Shown piece by piece: positions 1 through 9,808 of a DNA stretch of 64,000 nt (position 1 is its first letter; each line of letters begins with the position of its first letter). Under the pieces are notes generated by a model. It made no database searches, was not told the DNA's origin, and was given only the letters and a program-made list of their open reading frames with translations. The stretch is taken from the NCBI GenBank assembly GCA_027488935.1, contig JAIYAP010000081.1, positions 100,815-164,814 on the forward strand, read 5' to 3'. Source of the DNA: Saprospiraceae bacterium. GTDB taxonomy: Bacteria; Bacteroidota; Bacteroidia; Chitinophagales; Saprospiraceae. Made by a program: the position numbers and the translations under genes.

Positions 1-34
1 ATCCCGAATTTTAGTTTTCACCAAAATTCGGGAT
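1..34. repeat. 12-bp inverted repeat at window edge
   Basis: ATCCCGAATTTT (1-12) and AAAATTCGGGAT (23-34) are perfect inverted copies around a 10-nt loop. It lies just beyond the 3' end of the minus-strand response regulator gene, so it could act as its transcription terminator, but the sequence past the edge that would show a T tract is not in the window. Confidence 0.6.
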
Positions 35-70
35 GACGCCCATGTTAAGCATTTGGATATTGTAGCTGGC

Positions 71-1417
71 TTACTGAATCTTATATTCCTCCAGTTTCCG
101 ATACAAGGTAGTAATGGCAATATTCAGCAGGCGCGCCGCTTCGGACTTATTGCCGTTCGTATAATTTATTACTTTTTGAATATGCAGCCGTTCCACACTC
201 GACAAATCAAAGGCCGAAAGCACGGTATTGGCACCGCTTTCCATCGGTTTTTGTTGCAAATCAATGGGCAACGAATCAATATCAATGGTATCCTGGTCGG
301 TGAGGATCACGCTGCGTTCGATGATGTTTTTTAATTCGCGGATATTTCCCTTCCAGGTATTATTCTTTAAAAAAGCTAAATATTGATCTGTGACATGATT
401 GATTTTCTTATTCGATCGAGCCGCAAACATCGCGACAAAATGCCTGGCCAGGGGTTCAATATCCAGCACGCGCTCGCGCAGGGGCGGTAATTTTATTTGA
501 AATACAGAAATACGATAATAAAGATCTTCGCGAAAATGACCGGCTTCTATTTCCTGTTGCAAATTGCGGTTCGTGGCAGCAATAATGCGAACATTTACCT
601 TGGTTATTTTGGTGTCACCTACCCGGATAAAGGTGCCCGTTTCGAGCACACGCAGGAGTTTTGCTTGCAAATCCAGGGCCATTTCACCAATTTCATCCAA
701 AAATAAAGTACCCTGATTGGCTTCTTCAAACAAACCTTTTTGATCCTTTAAAGCACCTGTGAATGCGCCCGCTTTATGGCCAAAAAGTTCATTTTCCAGC
801 AAATCTTTGCTAAATGCGGCGCAATTGATGGCCACAAAACTGTATTGGTTGCGGGCGCTTTCCTGGTGAATGGCCTGTGCAAACACCTCTTTTCCCGTGC
901 CCGTTTCGCCGGTAAGCAGCACCGTCGTATCCGTGATGGCCACTTTTCTGGCAAATTCAATGGCTTGTTGAATAGATTTTGATTTGCCAATAATATTTTC
1001 GAATGCGTATTTATTTCCGAGTTGTTTTTCTAATTGTTTTACCCGTTTTGCTAAATTTACTTTTTCCGTAACGCGGGAAAGCAGGGGAATTATTTTATTA
1101 TTATCATCCCCTTTTACAATATAATCAAATGCGCCATTTTTAATTGCCTGCACGCCATCGGGAATATTGCCGTAAGCCGTCATTAAAATCACCTCAACAG
1201 GCGGGTATTTTTCTTTAATTTCTTTACAAAGATCCACGCCATTGCCGTCGGGCAATTTCACATCACAGAGTACCGCGTCGATATTATTTTGCTCCAGTTT
1301 TTTCAGGGCCGTTTTACAATCGCCCGCTTGCAGCACTTCATATCCCTCCAAACTGACAATTTTGGTCAGCAAACTGCGGAGTTTTTCTTCATCATCGATG
1401 ATTAGTACGGTTTTCAT
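71..1417 (-). CDS. Sigma-54-dependent response regulator, NtrC family
   Basis: A 448-aa NtrC-type transcription activator with the full three-domain layout. The receiver domain (about 1-120) has the acidic pair DDE at 8-10 and the phospho-acceptor Asp at about 52 (VLCDVKLPDG). The AAA+ ATPase has Walker A GETGTGKE near 170 and the sigma-54 contact loop GAFTGA near 215. The C-terminus is a Fis-type helix-turn-helix (NKSEAARLLNIAITTLYRK). It should bind upstream sites after phosphorylation and drive sigma-54 promoters by ATP hydrolysis. No partner histidine kinase is visible; it could lie to the left of the window. A TATCTTTG box sits about 27 nt upstream of the ATG. Family assignment is certain; targets are unknown. 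Confidence 0.95.
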   Translation of the reverse strand: MKTVLIIDDEEKLRSLLTKIVSLEGYEVLQAGDCKTALKKLEQNNIDAVLCDVKLPDGNGVDLCKEIKEKYPPVEVILMTAYGNIPDGVQAIKNGAFDYIVKGDDNNKIIPLLSRVTEKVNLAKRVKQLEKQLGNKYAFENIIGKSKSIQQAIEFARKVAITDTTVLLTGETGTGKEVFAQAIHQESARNQYSFVAINCAAFSKDLLENELFGHKAGAFTGALKDQKGLFEEANQGTLFLDEIGEMALDLQAKLLRVLETGTFIRVGDTKITKVNVRIIAATNRNLQQEIEAGHFREDLYYRISVFQIKLPPLRERVLDIEPLARHFVAMFAARSNKKINHVTDQYLAFLKNNTWKGNIRELKNIIERSVILTDQDTIDIDSLPIDLQQKPMESGANTVLSAFDLSSVERLHIQKVINYTNGNKSEAARLLNIAITTLYRKLEEYKIQ

Positions 1418-1443
1418 GTGCTTGTGTTGCTTTTATCGCAGGG

Positions 1444-1451
1444 CAAAGATA
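1444..1451 (-). promoter_or_regulatory. -7 box (TATCTTTG) of the NtrC-type gene
   Basis: TATCTTTG on the minus strand matches the Bacteroidota -7 element TAnnTTTG, 27 nt upstream of the start codon at 1417. No clear TTTG -33 element is seen. Confidence 0.45.
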
Positions 1452-1461
1452 AACCAAGTAT

Positions 1462-1501
1462 AAAAAAAAAACGCCGGCCTTAGGAGAGACCGACGCTTTT
1501 T
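1462..1501 (-). terminator. Bidirectional intrinsic terminator
   Basis: On the minus strand an 8-bp GC-rich stem (CGTCGGTC with GGCCGGCG) is followed by ten T residues; on the plus strand the same hairpin is followed by five. It fits termination of the minus-strand transcript from 1647-2069 before the response regulator promoter. Confidence 0.75.
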
Positions 1502-1646
1502 CAAATGTACCCGGGGTTTACCAGGTTATGGAATTCAAATGGGTGTGTTCAAATAATTGGCTTTTTGGGATACTTCTAAATTAATTTGCTAATTTTAAAT
1601 CTAAGGGACTTGGATTTATTTAGCCTTAATTAAATTAGATCCTTGC

Positions 1647-2069
1647 TTATCTGAAAAACGAAACGCTGTTATTCGTGTGATCTATTTTTATATACAGCGT
1701 ATCGGTATTTGCTTTTGAATAACCCGTTACCGCTATTCTATTTCCGGCATCAAATGGTGTTGTCGAGTGTTTTATAATAAAGGTTTCTAAATGCGCAACC
1801 AATATTTCTGAAAGATCAAAATCGGTATGAATCGGTAGGAAATCTCCACTGGTACTTGGTGGACTTATTAAGACCGTCAGGGTTCGATTCGCGGTGACTG
1901 ATAGCCAGACTACATCCTGCGTTACCATGGATGTATTTTGTGCCGGATCGGACAATCCTATCACTTCTTCAATGACGATCGTCTCCTTTGCTTCAGAACT
2001 CTTGAAGATGTGCCAGTAGGGTATTCCAACGGTTTGGGAGTTTGAGTACGTATTCTTTGTGATAGCCAT
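1647..2069 (-). CDS. Hypothetical protein, 140 aa
   Basis: I do not recognise this protein. It starts MAITKNTYSNSQTVG, has no signal peptide or membrane segment, and is rich in beta-prone residues (VVWLSVTANRTLTVLI). An in-frame ATG 48 nt further upstream (2117) is rejected because a good promoter (TTTG, 21-nt spacer, CACATTTG; 2086-2118) lies between the two, which would put transcription start near 2080. It stands alone between a terminator and a divergent gene. It may be a secreted or surface-associated small beta protein, but nothing shows that directly. Confidence 0.6.
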   Translation of the reverse strand: MAITKNTYSNSQTVGIPYWHIFKSSEAKETIVIEEVIGLSDPAQNTSMVTQDVVWLSVTANRTLTVLISPPSTSGDFLPIHTDFDLSEILVAHLETFIIKHSTTPFDAGNRIAVTGYSKANTDTLYIKIDHTNNSVSFFR

Positions 2070-2085
2070 AGTGAAAAAGTTTTCA

Positions 2086-2118
2086 CAAATGTGCTGGAAA
2101 CGATATGTAAATACCAAA
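2086..2118 (-). promoter_or_regulatory. Promoter of hypothetical gene 1647-2069
   Basis: On the minus strand TTTG (2115-2118) is followed after 21 nt by CACATTTG (2086-2093), one mismatch from TAnnTTTG. It decides the downstream start codon at 2069. Confidence 0.55.
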
Positions 2119-2273
2119 GAAAAGGGAAAACATAAATAAGCCCTGAATCAATCAAAAACAGAGCGCCCAATGGCCTAAAAAATGATCTAAAAAAAAGATA
2201 ATCAATTACTTAATACTTGAAAATTTATGCCTTTTTTTGTGCTTTTCAATCTGTAAAATGAAATATTGTTCGA

Positions 2274-3914
2274 ATGGGAAGAGCGTCTAACATGGTACCC
2301 GTTACCAGTGTGTTACAAAAGGTGTACAATTTGGTGATTGTGCTCACCGGACATGAGAAACGGATGTTTTTGAATTTTAAAGAACGGTTGTCTACCAAAG
2401 GAGATCAAGAACCAACTGCGACCGAGTACCTTGAACTTTACAAATACTTGCTTGCGTTTCAAAAGTCCAAAAAACTGCCTAATACCCTGAGTCGATATTT
2501 ACAATCCAAATTTGGAAATGAACGACGCGCTAAGATAACAGAACTTGCGGACTATTTATACAAACGTATCCTAGAAAGTTTGCGCCGGACGGAGTCCAAT
2601 GATCTTTCGCGTTTTAGTAAAGCGAACGGCTTGTTGCAGGATATTCATTTTTTGTATGGTCGGAACTTATATAATGAATGTTTGGATCATATTAAAAAAG
2701 CGGAAACGATTGTTGAATTGCTGCACAACTATCCGATGCTGCTGGAATTGAATAGTTGGAAATGGAAAGTGTACACGGCGCTCCAATTGATAACAGATGA
2801 TTATCATGAGATCTTCGTTCAAATTGCTGCACGGAATGCGCAATTATTGCGCTGGATGAGCCAAGCGAATATGTATTGTGCGACTTCCAAAAAATTATTT
2901 TTTCTGATTGCACGCAAGAAGTCATTAACTTCAGACATGGAATCCGAAATGAAGCAACAATTATTCGATGCTTTGCCTGATCCGGCCAAATCCGAAAGTC
3001 CTTTAGTTCAGTATTGGTATTACTTAGCCAGGATTTATTGGTTAATTCTTAAAAAATCAAGTATCCCTTCTGCTGAAATTAAAAATCGGGAAGAAACCTT
3101 TCTTGAATACTATGACGCCGTATTGCGCCAATTTGAAGGAAAAAACCGGCTACGCAAGGATGAAGAATCCATGTTATACATGCTAGTGGTTGATAACTAC
3201 CTAAATTTCTGTATTCGCAATAACTTGAAAGATCGATACGAAAAAATTCAACAATCAATTAGCCAAAGTGAAGATACCCTCAGTTACTTGCGCTCTGTGC
3301 TGTTTACCAAAATAAGTGAAGCCCTTGGGCAATTTGAATTTGATATTGCCCACGATTTGATTTTAAAGGAAGATTATTTGCCAAAAGTAGAAAATATTCG
3401 AGCAAAAATCCCTGAAACGAGGCTTGTAGCAATATGGTTTACCTGCGGACAAGTGTATTTTATTCTGTCCGATTTCGAAATGGCCCAATCCCTCTTTAAA
3501 AAAATTACCGAAGAAGTGAGCCCACAGGTACGCCCGGATTTGGCTATTTCCAGCCAACTATTTCAATCTATTGTGTATTTTGAAACAAAATCTGGCGGAA
3601 ACCGGCATTTCGAAATACTTGAAAACTTACGCAAAAGCCTGAAAAAAAGGAATCAAGACGAAGCGGTTTATAAAAAGATTTTGAGCCTACTCAATTATGC
3701 TTTTAAAAACATTCCGCGCAACAAGCTCAAAAAAATGGAACCAACAGAGGTAATGAATCTTACCGCTAAAATCAGTCAATTACGCGATGACTTCAAAGCA
3801 AACGGCAACCGCATTGATGCTAAATTGATTTTTGCCTGGATGGCTGCGCGTATTAACAATACCAGCATTCGCGAAGAGCTAGAAAAAGAGCGCCCTCAAA
3901 ACACAAGTTTATAA
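2274..3914 (+). CDS. Hypothetical helical protein, 546 aa
   Basis: A large, almost entirely alpha-helical, charged cytoplasmic protein without signal peptide or membrane segments. Stretches such as the FDIAHDLILKED and FEMAQSLFKKITEE regions look like degenerate TPR-type helical hairpins, but no canonical repeat can be counted by eye. The first ATG at 2274 and a second at 2292 (MVPVTSVLQKVYNL) are both possible starts; the second begins the part that looks conserved. It ends in a 6-nt tail-to-tail overlap with the minus-strand photolyase gene. Function unknown. Confidence 0.7.
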   Translation: MGRASNMVPVTSVLQKVYNLVIVLTGHEKRMFLNFKERLSTKGDQEPTATEYLELYKYLLAFQKSKKLPNTLSRYLQSKFGNERRAKITELADYLYKRILESLRRTESNDLSRFSKANGLLQDIHFLYGRNLYNECLDHIKKAETIVELLHNYPMLLELNSWKWKVYTALQLITDDYHEIFVQIAARNAQLLRWMSQANMYCATSKKLFFLIARKKSLTSDMESEMKQQLFDALPDPAKSESPLVQYWYYLARIYWLILKKSSIPSAEIKNREETFLEYYDAVLRQFEGKNRLRKDEESMLYMLVVDNYLNFCIRNNLKDRYEKIQQSISQSEDTLSYLRSVLFTKISEALGQFEFDIAHDLILKEDYLPKVENIRAKIPETRLVAIWFTCGQVYFILSDFEMAQSLFKKITEEVSPQVRPDLAISSQLFQSIVYFETKSGGNRHFEILENLRKSLKKRNQDEAVYKKILSLLNYAFKNIPRNKLKKMEPTEVMNLTAKISQLRDDFKANGNRIDAKLIFAWMAARINNTSIREELEKERPQNTSL

Positions 3915-5453
3915 CGCATCAATGTGCGTGAGGTAATAAGCAGCCTGCGCCAATAAATCCGCGCGCGCCTCCGGTTTCATGTTATGCCATACCTTGTACA
4001 TCATACCAATCCGTGGATTTTTTGCCAATTTTGCTTCATGCCGATCGTAAAAATTCCAGTATAAACTGTTAAACGGGCACGCTTTCTCTCCCGTTTTCTT
4101 TGATTTATCGTAGTAACAACCTGTGCAATAGGAACTCATTTTATGGATGTAACTGGCCGAGCTTACATACGGTTTGGAGCCCACAATGCCGCCATCTGCG
4201 AATTGGCTCATGCCGCGTGTATTCGTAATTTCAACCCACTCAATCGCATCGATGTAGATTCCAAGGTACCACTGATCTACCGCATCCGGATGCACGCCGG
4301 CCAGGAGCGCAAAGTTGCCGGTAAGCATCAAGCGTTGAATATGATGGGCGTACGCATAGTCGAGCGATTGGGTAATGGCATGTTTCAGGCAATTCATCTT
4401 GGTCTCGCCCGTCCAAAACCACGCGGGTAATTTTTCTGAATGCTCGAAATAATTCAGATTAGCGTACTCCGGCATTTTTAACCAATAAATGCCGCGCATG
4501 TATTCGCGCCATCCAATAATTTGACGCACAAATCCTTCTAATTGATTGTAGGCAATTTGATCGGGCCGTTTATGGTAGGCTTCAATCGCCCGGTTTACCA
4601 CCTCTTTCGGTGATATTAACTTGATATTCAAGGAAAAAGATAAACGTGCGTGGTACAACGACCATGCATTGGGCACCATCGCATCCTGATAGGTTCCAAA
4701 TAAAGGCAAACAATGTGCTATAAAAAAATCAAGCAGTTGCAACGATTGTACCCGGTCGATGGGCCATATAAATTGCGTTGCATCTACGGTTCCAATTGTT
4801 TTAATATTTGCTTTTTCAATTTCCGAGGCAATTTCAACCACATTATTTGAAAATAATAATGGCGGTATGGGTTGGTGGTTTTTGGGTAATTTCTGCCGAT
4901 TGTCTTCATCAAAATTCCATTGGTCGTGCAAGGGTTTGTCGTCATCCTGCATGAGCACCCGGTGTTTTTTGCGCATGTACCGATAAAACGTTTCCATCAA
5001 GTACATTTTTTTGCCTTCAAACAAGGTGGCAAGCTCCGTTCGGGTGCTGTAAAAGTGTTCGGTATCGATTACTTTAAAGGGTATATCTAGTTGGTCGGTA
5101 AATGCGTCCAAATGCGCCTGCACCCGGTATTCGTCCGGCAACAGGTACTCAAATTGCGTAAATTGATGCGCTTGGATTAAGGCCGCACAATTTTTGTCAA
5201 ACTGTTGTAAATTGGTTGGGTCATTTAATTTAATATAAATAACATGATGATTTTCAGACCTTAATACTTCACAGAAATGCCGCATTGCCGCAAAAAAACC
5301 AATTACTTTTTGAATATGATGTTGTGCATAATCGGTTTCAGACCGAATTTCCATCAGCACATACGTAACCGAATCATCTGCCTGTTGGAACCACGCATGG
5401 TTGATGTTGAGTTGATCGCCTAAAATAAGTCGGAGTATTTTGGGTTTTGTCAT
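3909..5453 (-). CDS. phrB: Fe-S bacterial cryptochrome/photolyase (PhrB type)
   Basis: A 514-aa flavoprotein of the FeS-BCP class, whose characterised members repair (6-4) photoproducts using light. It starts [15 protein letters not shown], the usual opening of this class. Near the C-terminus the cysteine pattern [13 protein letters not shown]...KACPF, with an upstream MNC, gives the four cysteines that hold a 4Fe-4S cluster, and YWNFYDRH is also typical. The start at 5453 is chosen because it gives a 4-nt ATGA overlap with the upstream photolyase gene and the domain begins there; an open frame continues 53 codons upstream inside that gene. The two are translationally coupled. Substrate (6-4 lesion) is inferred from the family. 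Confidence 0.9.
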   Translation of the reverse strand: MTKPKILRLILGDQLNINHAWFQQADDSVTYVLMEIRSETDYAQHHIQKVIGFFAAMRHFCEVLRSENHHVIYIKLNDPTNLQQFDKNCAALIQAHQFTQFEYLLPDEYRVQAHLDAFTDQLDIPFKVIDTEHFYSTRTELATLFEGKKMYLMETFYRYMRKKHRVLMQDDDKPLHDQWNFDEDNRQKLPKNHQPIPPLLFSNNVVEIASEIEKANIKTIGTVDATQFIWPIDRVQSLQLLDFFIAHCLPLFGTYQDAMVPNAWSLYHARLSFSLNIKLISPKEVVNRAIEAYHKRPDQIAYNQLEGFVRQIIGWREYMRGIYWLKMPEYANLNYFEHSEKLPAWFWTGETKMNCLKHAITQSLDYAYAHHIQRLMLTGNFALLAGVHPDAVDQWYLGIYIDAIEWVEITNTRGMSQFADGGIVGSKPYVSSASYIHKMSSYCTGCYYDKSKKTGEKACPFNSLYWNFYDRHEAKLAKNPRIGMMYKVWHNMKPEARADLLAQAAYYLTHIDAL

Positions 5454-6925
5454 TGTTTTTCTCTGTTTGGGTTTACGTGTTTGGCCAGGATCCGTTTCCC
5501 TTCTATTTTGACGGCATCTTTTTTCCTGGAACCCCACATGATATCGCTGGCCGCTTTTCGGGTTGTTTCCACATCGACAATCGGCGCGGGATAATCTTTC
5601 CCGATGATACAACCATATAATTGTTGTTCGATGGGGGTTAGTTTGTACGGTTCATGGATTAAAGTCGCGGGAACATGCGCCAATTCGGGCACCCATTGTT
5701 TGATAAAAAGTCCTTCCGGGTCGTGCTCTTCTGAATTTTTGATCGGGTTATAAATCCGAATGGTATTTACACCGGTCGTACCACTTTGCATTTGTATTTG
5801 CGGATAGTGTATACCGGGCTCATAATCAAGGAATTGCCGGGCCAGGAAATGTAATTCGCGCCAATCTTGCCATAAATTGAAGGAAAAGAATGAAACGACC
5901 ATGGCGCGCATTCTAAAATTCAGGTAGCCCGTTGCCACCACGCAGCGCATGCAGGCATCAATGATCGGCACCCCTGTTTGTCCGGTTTGCCAGGCGGTGA
6001 TATAGGCCTCGTTCCTGGGCTTTTCGATGGCGTTGTAAGCCCGGTTTATGTTTTCAAATTCATAGCGGCATTCATCTTCAAACTTTTGTATAAAATGGCA
6101 ATGCCAGTGCAAACGCGAAATAAAATTTGATAAAGCCCTTTTGTTTTTAGATGTTTCAAAATGTTGTTGGGTGTATTGGTAAACCATCCGCATGCTGATG
6201 TTGCCATAGGCCAGGTACGGCGAAAGGCGGCTGCATCCTTTCCGGCTCAACAAGGGTTTGCTGATGTGTTTGCTATAGTAAATATGCCGGTCCTTTATAA
6301 AGCTATATAAATATTGCCAGGCCCAGTATTCGCCGCCTTCTTGAAAGTTTTTATGGCGGGTGGTAATAGCAGTATCTAAAGCATCCCCTTTTATGGAATT
6401 GTACATCGCATCCTCCAACTGTACACAATTCCATTTATCTTCCGCAATGATTTTGGGCGCTTCCGACATTTTGTCTTCCCAGCGTTTTTCCCATTGTTTC
6501 CTGGATTTTAGTTTTCGGACAATGCCATTGGTCTGGGATTCGTGCCAGGGAATGCGCTGCGCTGCAAATAGTGTTTGCATGGCCTTGTCGCGCTCATACG
6601 TTAAGCCATTTCCGATTTCTTGCGAACTATAAACACCCTGAATATCAAAGGATTGAAAGAGTGTTTCAAACACACTTTTGGCTTCATGTTGAAAAACATA
6701 AACCCGGGCATTGATTTTTTCGAGTTGCGTATTCATGGCCGACAGCGATTCCCAAACAAAGCGCCAATGCCGCACATCGCTATCCGGGTAGGCCATCACG
6801 GAAGGTTCAAAAATATACAGGAGCAATACCGGATGTTGCGCTTGGAACGCAAAATAAAGGGCCTCGTTGTCAAGCAGGCGCAAATCGCGTTTAAACCATA
6901 CAATGCTGATTGATTGCTTTGACAT
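5450..6925 (-). CDS. Cryptochrome/DNA photolyase family protein
   Basis: A 491-aa protein with the classic photolyase opening [19 protein letters not shown], followed by an alpha/beta antenna-binding domain and a helical FAD domain. The latter carries [15 protein letters not shown] and the [16 protein letters not shown] segment that line the flavin pocket, and later [11 protein letters not shown]. It should be a light-dependent cyclobutane-dimer repair enzyme or a cryptochrome; these cannot be separated by eye. The ATG at 6925 is chosen over an upstream ATG at 7000 because the conserved domain starts within five residues of it. It is the first gene of a two-photolyase operon and overlaps the Fe-S photolyase by 4 nt. 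Confidence 0.92.
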   Translation of the reverse strand: MSKQSISIVWFKRDLRLLDNEALYFAFQAQHPVLLLYIFEPSVMAYPDSDVRHWRFVWESLSAMNTQLEKINARVYVFQHEAKSVFETLFQSFDIQGVYSSQEIGNGLTYERDKAMQTLFAAQRIPWHESQTNGIVRKLKSRKQWEKRWEDKMSEAPKIIAEDKWNCVQLEDAMYNSIKGDALDTAITTRHKNFQEGGEYWAWQYLYSFIKDRHIYYSKHISKPLLSRKGCSRLSPYLAYGNISMRMVYQYTQQHFETSKNKRALSNFISRLHWHCHFIQKFEDECRYEFENINRAYNAIEKPRNEAYITAWQTGQTGVPIIDACMRCVVATGYLNFRMRAMVVSFFSFNLWQDWRELHFLARQFLDYEPGIHYPQIQMQSGTTGVNTIRIYNPIKNSEEHDPEGLFIKQWVPELAHVPATLIHEPYKLTPIEQQLYGCIIGKDYPAPIVDVETTRKAASDIMWGSRKKDAVKIEGKRILAKHVNPNREKQ

Positions 6926-7081
6926 ATACTTTGTGGCGTGTAGTGCCTGAGAACATTCATTTTGAGGTTTTGTTTTGGACGCGTCGGGAAATAGAATCAT
7001 TTAAGCGGGCGTTGATAAATACAAGCAAGGCATGCAGCAAAAAGCCTTTTCCTTGCACCTACCTTAAAACGCAAGCCGCTT

Positions 7082-7624
7082 ATGGAACCTCAGCTGAAAA
7101 AATTAATCGCCGGATGCTGCCACGGCGATCTCCTTGCGCAACGCCAGTTGTTCGACCGATACCAATCGGTCTTGCTGGTGGTGTGTTTGCGCTACGCAAG
7201 GGATCGGCCGGAAGCACAGGATATGCTCCAAGAGGCATTTCTGGCGATTTTTAGGGACCTGGGGCAATACACGGGCCTTGGCAGTTTTGAGGGTTGGTTG
7301 CGTAAGGTGACCGTGCGCGCTGCCCTGCAATACCTGCGCCGCCGCAACCCGCTGCGTTTTGCCGAAGATTACAACGAACTACCCGCCCACACCCTCGATG
7401 TGCATCCCGACACGGAAATGAATGGAGAAGCCATTTTGCGTCTGGTGCAACAATTGCCCGACGGGTATCGGACCATTTTTAACATGCATTGCATCGAATC
7501 TTTCTCTTACTCCGAAATTGCCGCCGAACTGGGTATCAACGAAAGTACCGTGCGCTCACAATACGCCCGCGCCTGCAAACAACTGCGGGTGTTGGTCGAA
7601 AAATTGCTCAGCTGCCCGGTATAA
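7082..7624 (+). CDS. ECF-type RNA polymerase sigma factor
   Basis: A 180-aa sigma-70 family protein of the extracytoplasmic function group. Region 2 covers about 20-90 (FDRYQSVLLVVCLRYARD, then EAQDMLQEAFLAIFRDL). Region 4 covers about 120-175, with the -35-reading helix-turn-helix YSEIAAELGINESTVRSQYARA. No C-terminal extension. It is followed 33 nt later by a membrane protein gene that resembles anti-sigma factors at its N-terminus, so the pair probably forms a signalling unit. It should direct RNA polymerase to a small regulon when the membrane partner releases it (inference). Confidence 0.92.
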   Translation: MEPQLKKLIAGCCHGDLLAQRQLFDRYQSVLLVVCLRYARDRPEAQDMLQEAFLAIFRDLGQYTGLGSFEGWLRKVTVRAALQYLRRRNPLRFAEDYNELPAHTLDVHPDTEMNGEAILRLVQQLPDGYRTIFNMHCIESFSYSEIAAELGINESTVRSQYARACKQLRVLVEKLLSCPV

Positions 7625-7657
7625 ATCCCAATCCATTGCTACAAATCTCCAATTTTT

Positions 7658-9727
7658 ATGGAAAAAGATAAACATTTACACGATTTTGAACAGTACATGC
7701 GGCGTCAACTAGAAGGGCTTGACGCGCAGGCCGAGGAGGATACCTGGGCCAAAATTGCCGCCGAACAGCGCAAACGCAACACCCGCTTAGTCGTACGCTA
7801 CCGGGCACCGTATATCCTGGGCATGACGGGCGTGCTGGCTCTGCTCTTGTTTGCCTGGTATTGGTTGTCACCGTCGGAAAATGGCGTTTTGCCTTACGGA
7901 CCTTACGATGCAGATACGGCTTACAACGGCTTTTTCCCCTTCGATACCGCCTGGACACCACTCATCAACAAAGCACCGGAGCGCAACGGCCTGCATCCCC
8001 ACCCCAAAGTGGTGCGCGCGGCCTGGTTTTATACCAATACGGTTCCGATGCTTCAACTGCGGTTTGAAGCCGACCGGGGCCTGCGTTATCGCAACCCCAG
8101 TTCTGGAAATACCGTCGAAATACCACCCAGCGCGCTGGTTTATGCCGATGGAGCGCCCGTAACGGGGCCGGTTGATTTTTCTTTCCGGGAATACCGCAGC
8201 TTGGCCGATTTTCTGGCGGCCGGGATGCCCATGCACTACACCGATGCGCGCGGCTCTTTTTATTTCAATTCGGCCGGGATGTTTGAGGTGCGTGTGAGCC
8301 AGGACGGCGCCGATTTGTACATGGCGCCGGGGAAAAAGTACAATGTTGGGTTTACCCCCACTGCTCCACTCCGCGATGCCAACATGTTTTACCTATCGGA
8401 TACCACCAACCAATGGTCGCACCTGCACGGACAATTGCTGGCAGATACCATTGGTTTTGGCGATCTAAACCGTCCGCGTATTCTAACCGATGCAGAAGTG
8501 GCGCTCGATAATGCGTTGACAAAACCCAATGCCTGCATTCCTGGTTTATCCGACGAAAAAAGTGAAGCGGAAACGGCAGCATGGATACGGGATGGCATTC
8601 TCACGGGACGCGCGTACGCCCGCGGGGCCATGCAACCGCCGATGTGGTTTCGGAAAAATACCGATAAATCAGAAGGTTTTTTCCTGAAAGCGTTAGAACG
8701 CAGCGACATCCGTATTGTACATCAAAAAGATACCAAAGAGCGCTTTTTCCCGGATGATATGAATGGCACTTTTAACGAATTATCGGCCTTTAAGGAGTGT
8801 TTTTTTGTGCGCACGGCCGATTCTTCCGATCAATTGGCCCCAAAAAACAAAAACAGTGTCGATTATATTTTCCGTCAAAAACGCATGTGGCGGCGGGTGG
8901 AAGTTGTGCCACTCAATGGCGCTTTGTGTGAAGTGATTTTTAGCGACGAAAAAGAGGAAATCCATGTTCCATCCCGGCTTTCACGCAGCAGTGAAGCGGG
9001 TGGCGGCAGTGTGTTTGATCCATACCAGATTTTTGCCGAATACAAACGTTTGCGCTCCATTCGGCATGCCAATTATATGGAAACGTTGCAACGTTGGCGC
9101 TGTTTTTTGCGTACGGCAACCATGTTCCAAACCCCGGAAGAATGGTGCATGGACGGCCAGGAATGGTTGAGTTATTTTGAAGACAACCGCAACATGATGC
9201 TGGCACGCTATGAGGCCTTGTATGATGAGGGCCTGGTAAATGACCCCAGTATGGCGCATAATCGGTTTGAAACCTGGCAACAGCGGCTGAAGCAACTGCA
9301 ATTTGATCGGGCCGATCAATCGTCCGGCTTGCGTTCCAATGCCCAAAACATGGCCATGAGCCTCAAATTGTCGGGCTTTGGCACCTACAATTGCGACCAG
9401 ATATTCAAAATATCAAAACAAGCGGCCCAAATAACCGCCCATTATAAAACCGAAAATGGCAAAAGCATTGTGCCAGTTGCTGTCCGCATGATTGACCGCG
9501 CCACCCGATTGTTCTTCTTTTTGCCCAATAATACCAGTCTGCTCAATTTACCCGGTCGGCAATTGGACGTGATTGTGCAGGGCAATGACGGACGCACCTA
9601 TCTGCTGCCCGGAAAAGTATATGCGAATACTAAAATTGAAAATGAGTCGATGTACACTTTTCCGGTGGAGGATATCACAGAACGGGTTGGAACGCCATCC
9701 GAATGGGCGGCATTATTGGGGATTTAA
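7658..9727 (+). CDS. Large single-pass membrane protein, putative anti-sigma partner
   Basis: A 689-aa protein. The first 50 residues are charged and cytoplasmic (EEDTWAKIAAEQRKRN), residues 51-71 form one membrane helix (YILGMTGVLALLLFAWYW), and the remaining 615 residues should be periplasmic. The short cytoplasmic tail plus one helix directly after an ECF sigma gene is the usual anti-sigma layout, but there is no recognisable zinc-binding HxxxCxxC motif and the periplasmic part is far larger than in typical anti-sigma factors. I do not recognise the periplasmic domain; PPSALVYADGAPVTGPVDFSFREY looks like a beta-sandwich. The stop codon lies in an inverted repeat shared with the convergent gene. 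Confidence 0.7.
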   Translation: MEKDKHLHDFEQYMRRQLEGLDAQAEEDTWAKIAAEQRKRNTRLVVRYRAPYILGMTGVLALLLFAWYWLSPSENGVLPYGPYDADTAYNGFFPFDTAWTPLINKAPERNGLHPHPKVVRAAWFYTNTVPMLQLRFEADRGLRYRNPSSGNTVEIPPSALVYADGAPVTGPVDFSFREYRSLADFLAAGMPMHYTDARGSFYFNSAGMFEVRVSQDGADLYMAPGKKYNVGFTPTAPLRDANMFYLSDTTNQWSHLHGQLLADTIGFGDLNRPRILTDAEVALDNALTKPNACIPGLSDEKSEAETAAWIRDGILTGRAYARGAMQPPMWFRKNTDKSEGFFLKALERSDIRIVHQKDTKERFFPDDMNGTFNELSAFKECFFVRTADSSDQLAPKNKNSVDYIFRQKRMWRRVEVVPLNGALCEVIFSDEKEEIHVPSRLSRSSEAGGGSVFDPYQIFAEYKRLRSIRHANYMETLQRWRCFLRTATMFQTPEEWCMDGQEWLSYFEDNRNMMLARYEALYDEGLVNDPSMAHNRFETWQQRLKQLQFDRADQSSGLRSNAQNMAMSLKLSGFGTYNCDQIFKISKQAAQITAHYKTENGKSIVPVAVRMIDRATRLFFFLPNNTSLLNLPGRQLDVIVQGNDGRTYLLPGKVYANTKIENESMYTFPVEDITERVGTPSEWAALLGI

Positions 9728-9807
9728 GCGCCATAGCAATATGTTTTATGCAAATTAGATGCATATCCAAATTCAGTTGCACAAAACCTATTGCGGCGGC
9801 GCTTAAA
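9723..9807. terminator. Long inverted repeat between convergent genes
   Basis: TTTAAGCGCC (from 9723) pairs with GGCGCTTAAA (to 9807); after a 3-nt mismatch GCAATA pairs with TATTGC, then GTTTT with AAAAC. It includes the plus-strand stop codon (9725-9727) and ends within 2 nt of the minus-strand stop codon. Position and symmetry suggest a bidirectional terminator. Confidence 0.55.
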
Positions 9808-9808
9808 T

